A stretch of DNA of 35,671 nucleotides from a virus (IMGVR_UViG_3300034378_000133:1-35671); one strand, 5' to 3'; positions 13,168 to 21,127 are shown, numbered from the stretch's first letter. Notes: generated from the sequence alone by a model not told the origin. Numbers and translations are program-made.

Positions 13168-13793
13168 AAATACTTCTTAATATTATCTTTATAAAAAATA
13201 TTTTTATGCTTAATCGAATCAATCCATTCCTTCTCGGGCTTGATAGACCCTCTTCCAGTCATGGCCCCCACGATAGCTAAGTTAATCTGTTTCATGCATT
13301 CGCCAGTAGAATCTTTGAATAATTGAGACATGTCTCCTAGTAATGGCTCGAAACTAATAAAGGTATAATTAGTTGCAGATTTCGTCCTCATTATATTAAC
13401 TTTGGTATTGGTATCGTACTGAACTTTATCAATGGTTAATCCTAACCAACAATTTTCTGGAAACTCAAGCTCCAAATATCTTTTAGGATTTTTGGTGAGG
13501 AACTGAAAGGTGTGTTCTGGATTATCTATGGCTACTTCAATAACTTTATCAATCCAACCCCCTGGCACCCAATCACCAAACAAGTCAGCCACTGAACATA
13601 CGAATATCTTATTGGGTTCTTTAAGATTATAGGGCTCTTTTAATCTTTCAATAAAAAACTTTGGCTTATCCCATTTTGCAATCCACTTAAATCTATCATT
13701 CATTCTTTTAGCATAACAGTACCAACACTCATTTTTGCAACCGACTACGGGATTCCAAGTATAATCTGTCCATTCTATTTTAGTCTTATTCAT
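13164..13793 (-). CDS. Phage Gp37/Gp68-family (DUF5131) protein
   Basis: The 209-residue protein begins MNKTKIEWTDYTWNPVVGC and continues with CKNECWYCYAKRM. This is the C-x3-C-x2-C cluster (C19, C23, C26) seen in this family and in radical SAM enzymes. FVCSVADLFGDWVP and FLTKNPKRYLEL are further family blocks. The family is frequent in phages, but its reaction is not established. The start at 13793 is chosen because it forms an ATGA overlap with the upstream stop. Confidence 0.9.
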   Translation of the reverse strand: MNKTKIEWTDYTWNPVVGCKNECWYCYAKRMNDRFKWIAKWDKPKFFIERLKEPYNLKEPNKIFVCSVADLFGDWVPGGWIDKVIEVAIDNPEHTFQFLTKNPKRYLELEFPENCWLGLTIDKVQYDTNTKVNIMRTKSATNYTFISFEPLLGDMSQLFKDSTGECMKQINLAIVGAMTGRGSIKPEKEWIDSIKHKNIFYKDNIKKYL

Positions 13794-14278
13794 TTTTTCC
13801 AACACCAGCCAGACCATCTTTCCCAATGCCTAGTTCCCTCATTGGCAAGTAGCCACATGCCAGCCCCAATATTTAATCTATAATTATAAACATTGGCGAA
13901 TTCTGGCAGTCCTATCTTTTCAGTAACGTATTTCCAAGTGCTCGGGGTTATTTGAAATAGTCCCTGTCCACGTTTTCCCCCATCATTTTTAGCATTAGGA
14001 TTCCAACGAGACTCACACCATATAATTCGATTGGCTAAATCTGGATCAACTCCTAAGCGAGTAGCCTCTGAAACCATATAACCGATCATTGAATCTGCTT
14101 CGCCATAAACAGTTACGGCTTTTTCTATTTCGTTTAGTCTATCCATTACTTCCTGATCGTAGGGCGTCTTTCGAGCAAAATCATAATAGCTCCACCACAT
14201 CATTAATGGAATCAAAATCACATCTAAAACAACAATCCACAAAGCAATCTTTTCAATTTTTTCTGTAAATAATTTCAT
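13790..14278 (-). CDS. Membrane-anchored lytic transglycosylase
   Basis: From the ATG at 14278 (ATGA overlap with the upstream stop) the protein has 162 residues. An N-terminal hydrophobic helix (IALWIVVLDVILIPLMMWW) serves as an anchor. The lysozyme-like SLT domain follows: IIWCESRWNPNAKND (catalytic Glu about 89), GQGLFQITPSTW, then NIGAGMWLL. It would cleave peptidoglycan glycan strands, either for lysis or for DNA entry. The small two-helix membrane protein upstream may be its holin partner. Confidence 0.9.
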   Translation of the reverse strand: MKLFTEKIEKIALWIVVLDVILIPLMMWWSYYDFARKTPYDQEVMDRLNEIEKAVTVYGEADSMIGYMVSEATRLGVDPDLANRIIWCESRWNPNAKNDGGKRGQGLFQITPSTWKYVTEKIGLPEFANVYNYRLNIGAGMWLLANEGTRHWERWSGWCWKK

Positions 14279-14439
14279 AATACTAACAGAATTATTAATA
14301 AAATTAAATAAAAGACTATTAGTGGTAGCCAATGCCTACCTTTGATACAGACTCTATGAATATCAATAAGTCCGCCCACTATGAATGCTGCAAATATTAT
14401 TGCTAAGATGGCTCCAGGAATGTAAAGTAAATAACTCAT
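14275..14439 (-). CDS. Small two-helix membrane protein, possible holin
   Basis: The 54-residue protein starts MSYLLYIPGAILAIIFAAFI and has a second hydrophobic helix at the C-terminus (LPLIVFYLILLIILLVL). A short basic loop lies between. The start at 14439 lies one base after the stop of the upstream gene (TAA-T-ATG). Position immediately before a lytic transglycosylase fits a class II-like holin, but no family signature supports this. Confidence 0.72.
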   Translation of the reverse strand: MSYLLYIPGAILAIIFAAFIVGGLIDIHRVCIKGRHWLPLIVFYLILLIILLVL

Positions 14440-14440
14440 A

Positions 14441-15175
14441 TTAATTTTCTTTTTTGACAATATATTCGGCCACTAAATTACTTGCCCTTAAAAGACTATT
14501 ATGATTTTCTCCAGCGTCTGCCCAGAGATCTTCAAGGATTCTATAGTTCATTTCGCCTCGTTTAATATACCAATTATTAACATCAGTAATCTCAAATTCC
14601 CCTCGGCGAGATGGTTTCAACTCATCAATAATATCAAACACCTGATTATCATACAGATAAAGCCCAGTAACCACTTTATCCCCGACCTTTATCTTTGGTT
14701 TTTCTACGATCTTTTTAATCTTAGTCTTGTCTTTTTTATTAATAATCGCCACGCCATATGCTTCAGGGTTTGCCATTCTTTTAAGAAACACCTTGGCGCC
14801 CTTGCTAAATGATCTAATGTCCTCAGCAAAGCTTTCTTTAAATATGTTGTCCCCTAGAACAACTGCCATGTTTTTATCCTTTCCTATAAAATCTCTGGCT
14901 ACGCCCAGGGCACCAGCTATTCCACTTGCCTCTTCTTGTATGTCATAGGTTAATTTAACCCCAAATTCTTTTCCTGAACCAAAATAATTGAGAAATCCCC
15001 CTACATGATCTCGACTAGACACAAGAAGAATATCTTTAATTCCAGATTTCTTTAAGGTCATCATTGGCCAATAAGCCATCGGTTGATTATAAACAGCTAT
15101 CATGTGTTTATTTGTTGTTTTTGTGAGAGGCCAGAGCCTAGTTCCCTTCCCCCCCGCTAAGAGTATTCCACGCAT
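14441..15175 (-). CDS. rmlA: Glucose-1-phosphate thymidylyltransferase-like nucleotidyltransferase
   Basis: The 244-residue protein begins MRGILLAGGKGTRLWPLTK, the nucleotide-binding loop of RmlA-type enzymes. VVLGDNIF supplies the metal-binding Asp, and VEKPK and YLYDNQVFDI are further family blocks. It would couple dTTP with glucose-1-phosphate to make dTDP-glucose, the entry step to dTDP-rhamnose. It is at the short end for the family (usually 245-295). No other rhamnose-pathway genes are seen here, so the product may feed host pathways or surface or DNA sugar modification. Confidence 0.92.
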   Translation of the reverse strand: MRGILLAGGKGTRLWPLTKTTNKHMIAVYNQPMAYWPMMTLKKSGIKDILLVSSRDHVGGFLNYFGSGKEFGVKLTYDIQEEASGIAGALGVARDFIGKDKNMAVVLGDNIFKESFAEDIRSFSKGAKVFLKRMANPEAYGVAIINKKDKTKIKKIVEKPKIKVGDKVVTGLYLYDNQVFDIIDELKPSRRGEFEITDVNNWYIKRGEMNYRILEDLWADAGENHNSLLRASNLVAEYIVKKEN

Positions 15176-15600
15176 GTTAAATCTTCAGTTTGTTTTAATT
15201 TTTTATTCCAATGATTCTTTAAAAGAGAATCATTCAATTTATCGTGTTCGACCTTTGGTAATATTTCTAAATTGTCTAATGAATTATTTTGTTTATTTCC
15301 ATCTTTATGATGAAATACATATCCTTCGGGAATTTCTCCATAATTTTCTTCCCAAACTTTTTTATGTTCTTTAATATAACATTTTTTATTTCTATCCCAA
15401 ATTCTTATATATCCTTTTTTGTCAACAGATTTTCCACCTTTCCAATTTGGAGCATGTCCTCCCAAAGTTTCTATTCGTTTTTTGTGCCCACATTTTATAC
15501 ATAATGGTCTTCTCTTAATATAATTTTTAGAGGATTCACCATGAGATCTATTAATTTCTCGAATCTTACCACAATTTTTACATCTCACTTTTATCTTCAT
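15157..15600 (-). CDS. HNH homing endonuclease
   Basis: From the ATG at 15600 the protein has 147 residues. A CKNCGK...CIKCG zinc finger is followed by APNWKGGKS. The HNH domain follows: KEHKKVWEENYG, then VFHHKDGNKQNNSLDNLEIL. It overlaps the upstream gene by 23 bases and the rmlA start by 19 bases, so it was probably inserted between them as a mobile gene while keeping both frames intact. Confidence 0.9.
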   Translation of the reverse strand: MKIKVRCKNCGKIREINRSHGESSKNYIKRRPLCIKCGHKKRIETLGGHAPNWKGGKSVDKKGYIRIWDRNKKCYIKEHKKVWEENYGEIPEGYVFHHKDGNKQNNSLDNLEILPKVEHDKLNDSLLKNHWNKKLKQTEDLTCVEYS

Positions 15601-15808
15601 GTTCTTCAAGGAACTTCTCAGCTTCTTTTTTATTATTAAACCAATTATTTTTTTGAATAAGTTTACCCCCTTCCGTCTTCCAATAATATGCCAACCACAT
15701 ATTTGCTTTTCGAACAAACTTTACTTTATTTGTAGGCGGATTCTTTTTAAAGTCTTTCTGTGGCCGAGGAAAACCTTTTGTTCTTTTTTCTGATTTATCT
15801 CTATACAT
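15578..15808 (-). CDS. Hypothetical basic protein, 76 aa
   Basis: The start at 15808 follows the groEL stop by one base (TAA-T-ATG). The protein starts MYRDKSEKRTKGFPRP. It then has a KVKFVRKANMWLAYYWKTE block reminiscent of AP2-like or DNA-binding beta hairpins, and it ends in an acidic helix (KKEAEKFLEEHEDK). A K/R-rich strand pattern followed by a helix suggests nucleic-acid contact, but I do not recognise a family. Confidence 0.72.
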   Translation of the reverse strand: MYRDKSEKRTKGFPRPQKDFKKNPPTNKVKFVRKANMWLAYYWKTEGGKLIQKNNWFNNKKEAEKFLEEHEDKSEM

Positions 15809-15809
15809 A

Positions 15810-17420
15810 TTACATTGGCGGCATACCGCCTCCTTGTGGTACTGGCGGCGATTCTTTTTCTGGCTCGATAGCAATTGTTGTTTCGGTAATCAAAACAGAT
15901 GAAGCAACGGAAGCCGCATTCTCAAGAGCACTACGAGTAACTTTAACTGGATCAATAATTCCCATTTCAAACATGTCCCCGAATTTAGCATTTACAATAT
16001 CATATCCTTCTTTAAGCTTCTTCTTTTTAGCTTCAGTCAAAATCTTTTCAAGATCCTCGCCACCATTTTCGATAATCTGATTAAATGGAACGGCTAATGA
16101 TTTCTTAAGAATTCTATTAACAGGTGAACTTTCTTTGAGTTTCTCTGCTATTCTAAGCAGGGGCAACCCTCCGCCTTCAATAATTCCTTCTGCCATTCCA
16201 GCCGCCACCGCAGCCACAGCATCTTCTACTCTATATTTCTTTTCTTTCTGTTCAAGTTCGCTGGTAGCACCAACTTTAATTACGGCCACGCCACCACTTA
16301 AACCAGCTATTCTTTTCTTCAGATTTTCTTTATCATAATCGCTTTCAGCTACAGCTTCCGCGGCCTTGACTTGGGTAAGTCGTGTTTCGAGTTCTTTCTG
16401 ATCTCCTTGTCCTCCCACAATAATAGTTTCTGACTTACTGGACACAACCCTATCAGCCCTTCCTAGCATATCAGGGGTTACATCAGTTATTTTCATTCCT
16501 GTTTCCTCCGTAACAAAAGTTCCCCCTGTAATTACTGCGATATCTTGCAAAACCTCACGCTTATTATCTCCAAAGCTAGGCGCTTTAATTGCTAAAGGCT
16601 TAAACTTGCCTTGTATTCTATTCACTACAAGAGCAGCAAGAGCAGATTCGGTTACATCATCAGCAATAATCATTAGCTTCTTTGTCTTTTGTTCTCCCAA
16701 GGTGGTTATTAATGGTACTAAATCTTCCACATCGGAAATTTTGTGGTCAGTAATCAAAATATCAATACCATGATATTCGCAGGTCATCTTTTTTGGATCA
16801 GTAATAAAGTAAGGAGAAATATATCCTTTATCTAGTTTAATTCCTTTTACAACTTCTTTGGTCGTTTCAATTCCCTGAGATTCTTGAACATCAACAACCC
16901 CATCTTCTCCAGTCTCGTCCATTACTTCTGCTACCAAATTACCAATATCTTCATCTCGAGAAGCAATAGTTCCAATCTGCGCCATTTGTTCTTTGGTTGT
17001 GACTTTTTGAGATTCTTTTTTTAGCTGTTTTACTATATCGGCCACGGCTTTATTAAGTTCCTTGCTGAGCTTAACTGGATTGGCTCCTTCTTTAATCTCG
17101 GCAAAACCATTTTCAATTAATGCTTGGGCTATAATAATCGCCGAACTCGTACCATCGCCACAATCATCATTAACATTAAGAGCCACTTTCCTAAGCATAT
17201 CAGCGCCCTGTTTTTCTTGTGGATCTTTTAAGTCAAACTCTCGAGCAACCGTAACCCCATCACGAGTGCTTTCGGGTGGTTGACCGTACGGTTGATCAAA
17301 GACCACATTTTTTCCAGCCCCACCAAAAGTTACTTTGACGGCCTGGGTTAATTTGTTAATACCAGATAACAACTTGCCTCTGGCTTGTTGACCATAAGAT
17401 ATTATTTTTTTTGCGTTCAT
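15810..17420 (-). CDS. groEL: Chaperonin GroEL
   Basis: The 536-residue protein is full length with the expected blocks: the nucleotide-binding loop GDGTSSAIIIAQ, STRDGVTVARE, apical domain text EDGVVDVQESQG, equatorial VEDAVAAVAAGMAEGIIEGGG, and the C-terminal tail GGGMPPM. The first third is divergent (VTFGGAGKNVVFD and NDDCGDGT in place of the usual LGPKGRNVVLD and NDVAGDGT), as expected for a phage-borne copy. Together with groES just upstream it should form a folding chamber for phage proteins such as the capsid. The ATG overlaps the groES stop (ATGA). Confidence 0.96.
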   Translation of the reverse strand: MNAKKIISYGQQARGKLLSGINKLTQAVKVTFGGAGKNVVFDQPYGQPPESTRDGVTVAREFDLKDPQEKQGADMLRKVALNVNDDCGDGTSSAIIIAQALIENGFAEIKEGANPVKLSKELNKAVADIVKQLKKESQKVTTKEQMAQIGTIASRDEDIGNLVAEVMDETGEDGVVDVQESQGIETTKEVVKGIKLDKGYISPYFITDPKKMTCEYHGIDILITDHKISDVEDLVPLITTLGEQKTKKLMIIADDVTESALAALVVNRIQGKFKPLAIKAPSFGDNKREVLQDIAVITGGTFVTEETGMKITDVTPDMLGRADRVVSSKSETIIVGGQGDQKELETRLTQVKAAEAVAESDYDKENLKKRIAGLSGGVAVIKVGATSELEQKEKKYRVEDAVAAVAAGMAEGIIEGGGLPLLRIAEKLKESSPVNRILKKSLAVPFNQIIENGGEDLEKILTEAKKKKLKEGYDIVNAKFGDMFEMGIIDPVKVTRSALENAASVASSVLITETTIAIEPEKESPPVPQGGGMPPM

Positions 17421-17677
17421 TTTTTTATAGCCAATATATCATCTTCTTTAAGAATGACATACTTGACTTGTTTTTTTTCTTTTATTTCTCGACCATTTAT
17501 ACAATATTTACTAAAGAAGACATAGTCTCCTGGTTTAACCTGTCCAATGCCATCCCCAATAGCGATGACTTTGCCTTCCGTAGCATCCTTTTCTCTGTCA
17601 GGAAGATCAAAGTTTCCTGCCTTAAGGGCAACATCAGTGGGCTCTATTAAGATATTTCCTTTAGTTGGTTTTATCAT
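17417..17677 (-). CDS. groES: Co-chaperonin GroES
   Basis: The 86-residue protein starts at 17677, MIKPTKGNILIEPTDVALKA. It has a mobile-loop region (residues 15-30), TEGKVIAIGDGIG, VKPGDYVFFSKY and the C-terminal strand VKYVILKEDDILAI, all in GroES order. The mobile loop is short compared with bacterial GroES (about 95 residues) and lacks the usual IVL hydrophobic tripeptide in clear form. The start lies just below a large inverted repeat (17688-17753). An in-frame ATG further upstream at 17743 would add a non-homologous extension. Confidence 0.92.
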   Translation of the reverse strand: MIKPTKGNILIEPTDVALKAGNFDLPDREKDATEGKVIAIGDGIGQVKPGDYVFFSKYCINGREIKEKKQVKYVILKEDDILAIKK

Positions 17678-17687
17678 ATTTGTTTTG

Positions 17688-17753
17688 TGGAATAGGGCGA
17701 TTCCAGCCCTCCAAGTTATCATAAAACTTTTTTCTGAAATCACCCCTATTCCA
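17688..17753 (-). promoter_or_regulatory. Long inverted repeat in the groES leader
   Basis: A perfect ten-pair stem (TGGAATAGGG/CCCTATTCCA) continues with a second stem of eight pairs (GATTTCAG/CTGGAATC, one G-U). A loop of about 27 bases contains GGAGGG. It lies eleven bases before the groES start. It does not match CIRCE (TTAGCACTC-N9-GAGTGCTAA). It could be an RNA thermometer, a processing site or an operator. Confidence 0.7.
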
Positions 17754-17757
17754 CTGC

Positions 17758-18156
17758 TTATTCAATTAATTTTTTAATTCCCCAACATTCATCACATCGA
17801 TTATAATACCAGCCAGATTTGGTTTTGCGAATTTTGCTGGGCTTGCCACATTCTTCGCAGATAGATTCCGACTCTTCTTCGGCCTTGCGGATTAAATCGT
17901 GAATTTCCTTCCTGGTACCATGAGTATAGAATCGAAGCCCAGCATATTTTTCTTTAACTTGAGTAGCTTCTGGAATTTCTTCTCCCGTTTTCTCGCAATA
18001 TGCATAAATATCAGAACATAATTTGTCAATTAAATCGTACCATCCATCGTCACAATCAAGCCCTAAGGGGATTAAGCTTTGCTTAATAGGTTTGTCCTTT
18101 CCAACAAAAAGCTCGGGATATTTTTTGAATAATTTTTTCGTAAGTTTGGGATTCAT
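17758..18156 (-). CDS. Zinc-ribbon protein with C-terminal IxKLxE tail
   Basis: From an ATG at 18156 the protein has 132 residues starting MNPKLTKKLFKKYPELFVGK. The N-terminal half (LGLDCDDGWYDLIDKLCSDI and GLRFYTHGTRKEIHDLIRKA) looks like a complete alpha/beta domain. The C-terminal module is CEECGKPSKI ... YNRCDECWGIKKLIE, with the tail at the very end. A similar unnamed domain occurs in some phage proteins, but I cannot name it. It is the gene transcribed just before groES. Confidence 0.82.
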   Translation of the reverse strand: MNPKLTKKLFKKYPELFVGKDKPIKQSLIPLGLDCDDGWYDLIDKLCSDIYAYCEKTGEEIPEATQVKEKYAGLRFYTHGTRKEIHDLIRKAEEESESICEECGKPSKIRKTKSGWYYNRCDECWGIKKLIE

Positions 18157-18162
18157 AAGAAT

Positions 18163-18278
18163 GAAGCTGGGCTGGAAGGGACTATGATGTATTATAGAGG
18201 AAGTATAGAAACTTATCCCCGAATGATTCAAATGTCTCCAATTACACTCACAAGATGGAGTAACCAGCCCTGCTTTTC
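18163..18278 (-). other. Inverted repeat in intergenic leader
   Basis: GGGCTGG (18169-18175) and CCAGCCC (18264-18270) are complementary, extended by GAAGC/GCTTTTC-like flanks. The loop is about 90 bases. On the minus strand an AGGAGG sequence (near 18281) precedes the outer arm but is far from the next start codon. The arrangement suggests a structured 5' leader for the gene at 17758-18156. Confidence 0.45.
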
Positions 18279-18285
18279 CCTCCTA

Positions 18286-18465
18286 TTAAGACTTAGCAGA
18301 CACGCTTAAATCCTTTGTATAGTACACGGTTTTGCCACACTTAGGACAATATAAAGAGATTAAATGATCCTCTGTCCAAAATGCATAACCGCATTCATCA
18401 CATTTAAACTCCCGCAATGTCACTACTTTTTTATTTTTTAATTTTTTTTTAAGAGTTGTTGCCAT
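18286..18465 (-). CDS. Small zinc-ribbon protein
   Basis: The 59-residue protein starts MATTLKKKLKNKKVVTLREF. It has two pairs, CDECGYAF and CPKCGKTV, separated by 17 residues, which is a classic zinc ribbon. It lacks the IxKLxE tail of the other family. The start at 18465 is chosen because the longer frame has a TTG start and no ribosome-binding site. A promoter candidate lies just upstream. DNA or RNA binding is likely from the fold. Confidence 0.8.
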   Translation of the reverse strand: MATTLKKKLKNKKVVTLREFKCDECGYAFWTEDHLISLYCPKCGKTVYYTKDLSVSAKS

Positions 18466-18479
18466 AAAAAAATCCAATA

Positions 18480-18509
18480 TCTATAAATATAGACACTGGA
18501 CAATGTCAA
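18480..18509 (-). promoter_or_regulatory. Sigma70-type promoter candidate
   Basis: On the minus strand TTGACA (18504-18509) is separated by 18 bases from TATAGA (18480-18485). There is no DnaA box beside it. It would drive the zinc-ribbon gene at 18286-18465 with a very short leader. Confidence 0.5.
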
Positions 18510-18609
18510 ATTTCAAATTATTTTTAGTTGTGCTTATTGTTACATAAGATGGTTGCTTCCCAAGCAGCATATTAGTTAGGAGGGGATTAATAATTGTTAA
18601 GTAACTATT

Positions 18610-19167
18610 CTAGTTACATTTGTGTTGTAGAGCGCCCGTATCAGGATCTACCCAAATTTTTTCACCGCAATCCTTGCAGTTAATATAAGCATGTTTAGTG
18701 CTATTTTCGTGTTTGCAATTTTCAGGATCAGCCTTGAACTTTTTGAATTCCTGCTTGAACTCCAGGTTAAAATCGCTAGTTGAAAGTATCTTGGCTTTTT
18801 CTACCCATTCATCTAAAGTTTCTCTGTCAACAGTTAATTCTGGTAGTTGGCCCCGTCCACCGCCGTGAAAAAAAACTCTCTTAAGCTTCTTCAAGCGAGC
18901 CAACATATCGCCTCTAACGGCCAATTCTCCTATGGTATATTTAGCCACTTCACAAAATGCCTTGTAGACGCTTTCATATTCCACTAATGTGGTTTCCTTT
19001 ATGCTTTTTTCGCCCATGAACTCGCTCTTTTCCTTGTTGATTTCCTCGAAGTCCTTATTCTTTTTGACCTCGTAGAACCATTTACCGAGCATAAGCTCAA
19101 TGGCTTTTTTGGTGTCGATTAAATCTTCACCTTTTTTAATTCGTTCGTATGATTTTTCTTCTGACAT
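18610..19167 (-). CDS. Hypothetical protein with C-terminal zinc ribbon
   Basis: The 185-residue protein is helical and charged in its first 110 residues (starts MSEEKSYERIKKGEDLIDTK). It has a VFFHGGGRGQLPELTVDRE segment and ends in CKHENSTKHAYINCKDCG and CN, a possible zinc site. The stop is followed by a GTAACTA/TAGTTAC hairpin. No family is recognised. It is the gene after the tail-family protein at 19172-19465. Confidence 0.78.
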   Translation of the reverse strand: MSEEKSYERIKKGEDLIDTKKAIELMLGKWFYEVKKNKDFEEINKEKSEFMGEKSIKETTLVEYESVYKAFCEVAKYTIGELAVRGDMLARLKKLKRVFFHGGGRGQLPELTVDRETLDEWVEKAKILSTSDFNLEFKQEFKKFKADPENCKHENSTKHAYINCKDCGEKIWVDPDTGALQHKCN

Positions 19168-19171
19168 ATTT

Positions 19172-19465
19172 TTATTCTTTTAGTTTATTAATTTTATAAT
19201 CGTCTAAAGCCTTTCTAAAATATTTGGCCAGACACCTTTCATTACAAAAATGTATTGTGCCACTTCCCCTAAGTCTTGCCACCACTCTCCAGCGATGTCC
19301 CCTGGTGTCTGATTGATTGTGTTTAAGCCATTCTTTATATTCTTCATCAGGTAATTTTTTTGCCCATCCAGTATTACTTCTATCAAAAGACTGAATAACT
19401 ATGTGTGGTGACTTAGTTTCTTTTCCACATTCATCGCACCTATACTTTTCTATTACTTCTCTCAT
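19172..19465 (-). CDS. Zinc-ribbon protein with C-terminal IxKLxE tail
   Basis: The 97-residue protein has CDECGKET near residue 10 and HFCNERCLAKYF near 73, ending DDYKINKLKE. In this member an extra helix of about twelve residues separates the second cysteine pair from the I-N-K-L-K-E tail, so the tail is not simply part of the zinc knuckle. The start overlaps the upstream stop as ATGA. Confidence 0.84.
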   Translation of the reverse strand: MREVIEKYRCDECGKETKSPHIVIQSFDRSNTGWAKKLPDEEYKEWLKHNQSDTRGHRWRVVARLRGSGTIHFCNERCLAKYFRKALDDYKINKLKE

Positions 19466-20205
19466 GACCTTAGACTTTTTATCTTGTCTTTTATGGCAAA
19501 TAACAAATTGGTTATTCCACTGGTTATTATTTCATTAGACCTAACCTTGTCTTGGGCCACAATCAGTTCCGCCTTTTCTTCCCATAATTCTGCTTCGGCC
19601 ATAGTCTTAGCCTTGGTATCAGACATATCACCATTCATTTTTTTGAGTTCTAGAATTTTCTCGTGGCGTTTTTTCTTATATGCTAGCTCCAGCTCATTGG
19701 CCTCATGATTATTTTTGGCGTGGTGTTGGGCAATTTTGACATTGAGCGCACTAAGTTTAAGCTCTACATCGGTAAGGCCTGCTTCGTCAGTGGCCCTTCC
19801 TACTTCCATTAACAATTCACCAAGCTGTTTAACAAAACTCTCGCCAGATTCTTCAATTGCTTCTTTAAATCCTTCAGCTACTGGAACTTTTTCTTCAACC
19901 TGAACCGCTGGAATCTCTTCAACCGCAGGCTGTTCATCTTCAACAGAAACATTCCCAAACCTATCCCATCTATACATTCTTCCGTCGTCTCCTTGAATTG
20001 CTACTATGTTTTCGTACCCCCCGCGTTCCTGAATATCTACAGTTATTTCCTTTTCTTGTCCCAAAAGACCATGCTTTTCTATTTCTTCTTTCTTGGCCCA
20101 AAGACTTAATCCTTTTCTTGTCTGGCGATTATAATTTATGCTAGCGAAATCACTTCCAGTTTTTGATTTGCGCCATTCTAATGTTAAAATCTTAATTGTT
20201 TTCAT
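19462..20205 (-). CDS. Hypothetical protein with coiled-coil C-terminus
   Basis: The 247-residue protein has a beta-rich N-terminal domain (residues 1-85, MKTIKILTLEWRKSKTGSDF ... YRWDRFGNVSVEDE) that might be an OB-like fold. An acidic Pro/Val/Glu linker follows, then a long charged helical region (about 130-235). The architecture of a small fold, acidic linker and helix resembles phage single-strand-binding or recombination accessory proteins, but no signature confirms it. The promoter at 20218-20265 puts the transcription start about six bases before this ATG. Confidence 0.72.
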   Translation of the reverse strand: MKTIKILTLEWRKSKTGSDFASINYNRQTRKGLSLWAKKEEIEKHGLLGQEKEITVDIQERGGYENIVAIQGDDGRMYRWDRFGNVSVEDEQPAVEEIPAVQVEEKVPVAEGFKEAIEESGESFVKQLGELLMEVGRATDEAGLTDVELKLSALNVKIAQHHAKNNHEANELELAYKKKRHEKILELKKMNGDMSDTKAKTMAEAELWEEKAELIVAQDKVRSNEIITSGITNLLFAIKDKIKSLRS

Positions 20206-20217
20206 GGTCGTATTTTT

Positions 20218-20265
20218 AGTTTAACTTGTTATTTTTTATTTGTCAAGAATGTCACCTGTGGATAA
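20218..20265 (-). promoter_or_regulatory. DnaA box plus sigma70-type promoter, minus strand
   Basis: On the minus strand TTATCCACA (20257-20265) is followed after ten bases by TTGACA (20241-20246). TAAACT (20218-20223) lies 17 bases further on. The expected start of transcription is near 20211, so the mRNA of the gene at 20205 would have almost no leader. Confidence 0.8.
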
Positions 20266-20478
20266 CTTTTCCTCGTCTTCTCGCCTCCTTTCTTCCTCTT
20301 CTTCTTGAAATATTTTTTCTTTTAGTGCCTCAAACTGCTCCCCCAAGCCCAAAGATTCATGAGTAATTCCCCTGCCAGTACAGGTCGTACAAATACAAAT
20401 CCTTTCATCCACAACTTTTCCACATCCGTGGCAATGTCCATCGCCACACATAGGTTGTTTATCTTTTTCTTTTTTCAT
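20236..20478 (-). CDS. Small cysteine-rich protein
   Basis: The 80-residue protein has CGDGHCHGCGKVVDERICIC and TCTGRG in its first half, giving seven Cys and one His for one or two zinc sites; CxGCG and CTGRG recall DnaJ-type zinc repeats. The second half is a highly charged helix (EKIFQEEEEERRREDEEK). Its 3' end overlaps the promoter and DnaA box at 20218-20265. Function is unknown. Confidence 0.75.
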   Translation of the reverse strand: MKKEKDKQPMCGDGHCHGCGKVVDERICICTTCTGRGITHESLGLGEQFEALKEKIFQEEEEERRREDEEKLSTGDILDK

Positions 20479-20593
20479 TTTTATTTCTTACTTCCGCAAG
20501 CTCTTTGATCTTTGTTAATAATAACCTATATTGAGAATCAATATTCTTTCTGATTTTTTCTATTTCTTTTTCGAGCTTTTTTGTCTTCCTCAT
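20459..20593 (-). CDS. Small coiled-coil protein, 44 aa
   Basis: An ATG at 20593 forms an ATGA overlap with the stop of the upstream gene. The frame encodes 44 residues starting MRKTKKLEKEIEKIRKNIDS with heptad-like spacing, and it ends in KNEKRKR inside the start of the next gene. The precise overlap and helical composition support it as a real short gene. No function is evident. Confidence 0.6.
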   Translation of the reverse strand: MRKTKKLEKEIEKIRKNIDSQYRLLLTKIKELAEVRNKNEKRKR

Positions 20594-20922
20594 AATCTCT
20601 TCTTTATTTGGTTAATCTTTTTGTTGAAAGCTTTTACTATCGCATTATATCCATCGTCCATCATATCAGCTTCATGTTCTGGGCTTACCTCCTCCATCTC
20701 CACCTCCTCCAAGATTTTAGTTATGTGGGATTTGATGAAATCAATAACATCTAAGGGAATAGCATCTCCACCTCTAAATTGCCCATCTTCTAATACGAAC
20801 ATTTTCTTAAACTCCTCCTCCCAGTTTGTTGGTTTTGGGGACATAGGCATACCAGTAGAAGTCTTAAAATCGCCATCTCCTAATCCGCTATATTTAGTGT
20901 TTTGTTGTTTCTCCTTACTCAT
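20590..20922 (-). CDS. Hypothetical acidic protein, 110 aa
   Basis: The protein starts MSKEKQQNTKYSGLGDGDFK. It is acidic in the middle (KILEEVEMEEVSPEHEADMM) and ends in a basic helix (KAFNKKINQIKKRL). There are no cysteines. It is the first gene of the minus-strand group below the intergenic region at 20923-21131. No family is recognised. Confidence 0.72.
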   Translation of the reverse strand: MSKEKQQNTKYSGLGDGDFKTSTGMPMSPKPTNWEEEFKKMFVLEDGQFRGGDAIPLDVIDFIKSHITKILEEVEMEEVSPEHEADMMDDGYNAIVKAFNKKINQIKKRL

Positions 20923-20964
20923 ATTTTTGTGGGAAATTTAATAATTATTAGTTGCGATTTTGCC

Positions 20965-20973
20965 TGTGGATAA
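20965..20973 (-). promoter_or_regulatory. Isolated DnaA box
   Basis: A perfect TTATCCACA on the minus strand lies in the intergenic region, about 45 bases upstream of the gene starting at 20922. No consensus -35 box follows at the usual distance, unlike the other intergenic copies. Confidence 0.6.
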
Positions 20974-21098
20974 CCACACCAAAAATATTATACCACATTG
21001 AATTTTCAGAGTTGCGTTTTTTTGATGTTTTTGAACGACTTTTTAAGCTAACTCCACTTATTTTTCTAAAAACTTGACACGATTTCTTAATTTTAGAC

Positions 21099-21127
21099 TT
21101 GACATTAAATTTTACCTGTGTTATACT
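21099..21127 (+). promoter_or_regulatory. Sigma70-type promoter for a leaderless gene
   Basis: TTGACA (21099-21104), a 17-base spacer with TGTG at its end, and TATACT (21122-21127) form a near-consensus promoter. Transcription should begin near 21134, at the start codon itself. Confidence 0.82.

Noticed and set aside
18520-18600. tRNA-Gly or tRNA-Pro candidate around GTTGC-TTCCCAA-GCAGC
   Set aside because: The anticodon-like hairpin is good but no acceptor stem or T arm can be built on either strand. It is more likely a hairpin after the gene ending at 18610.
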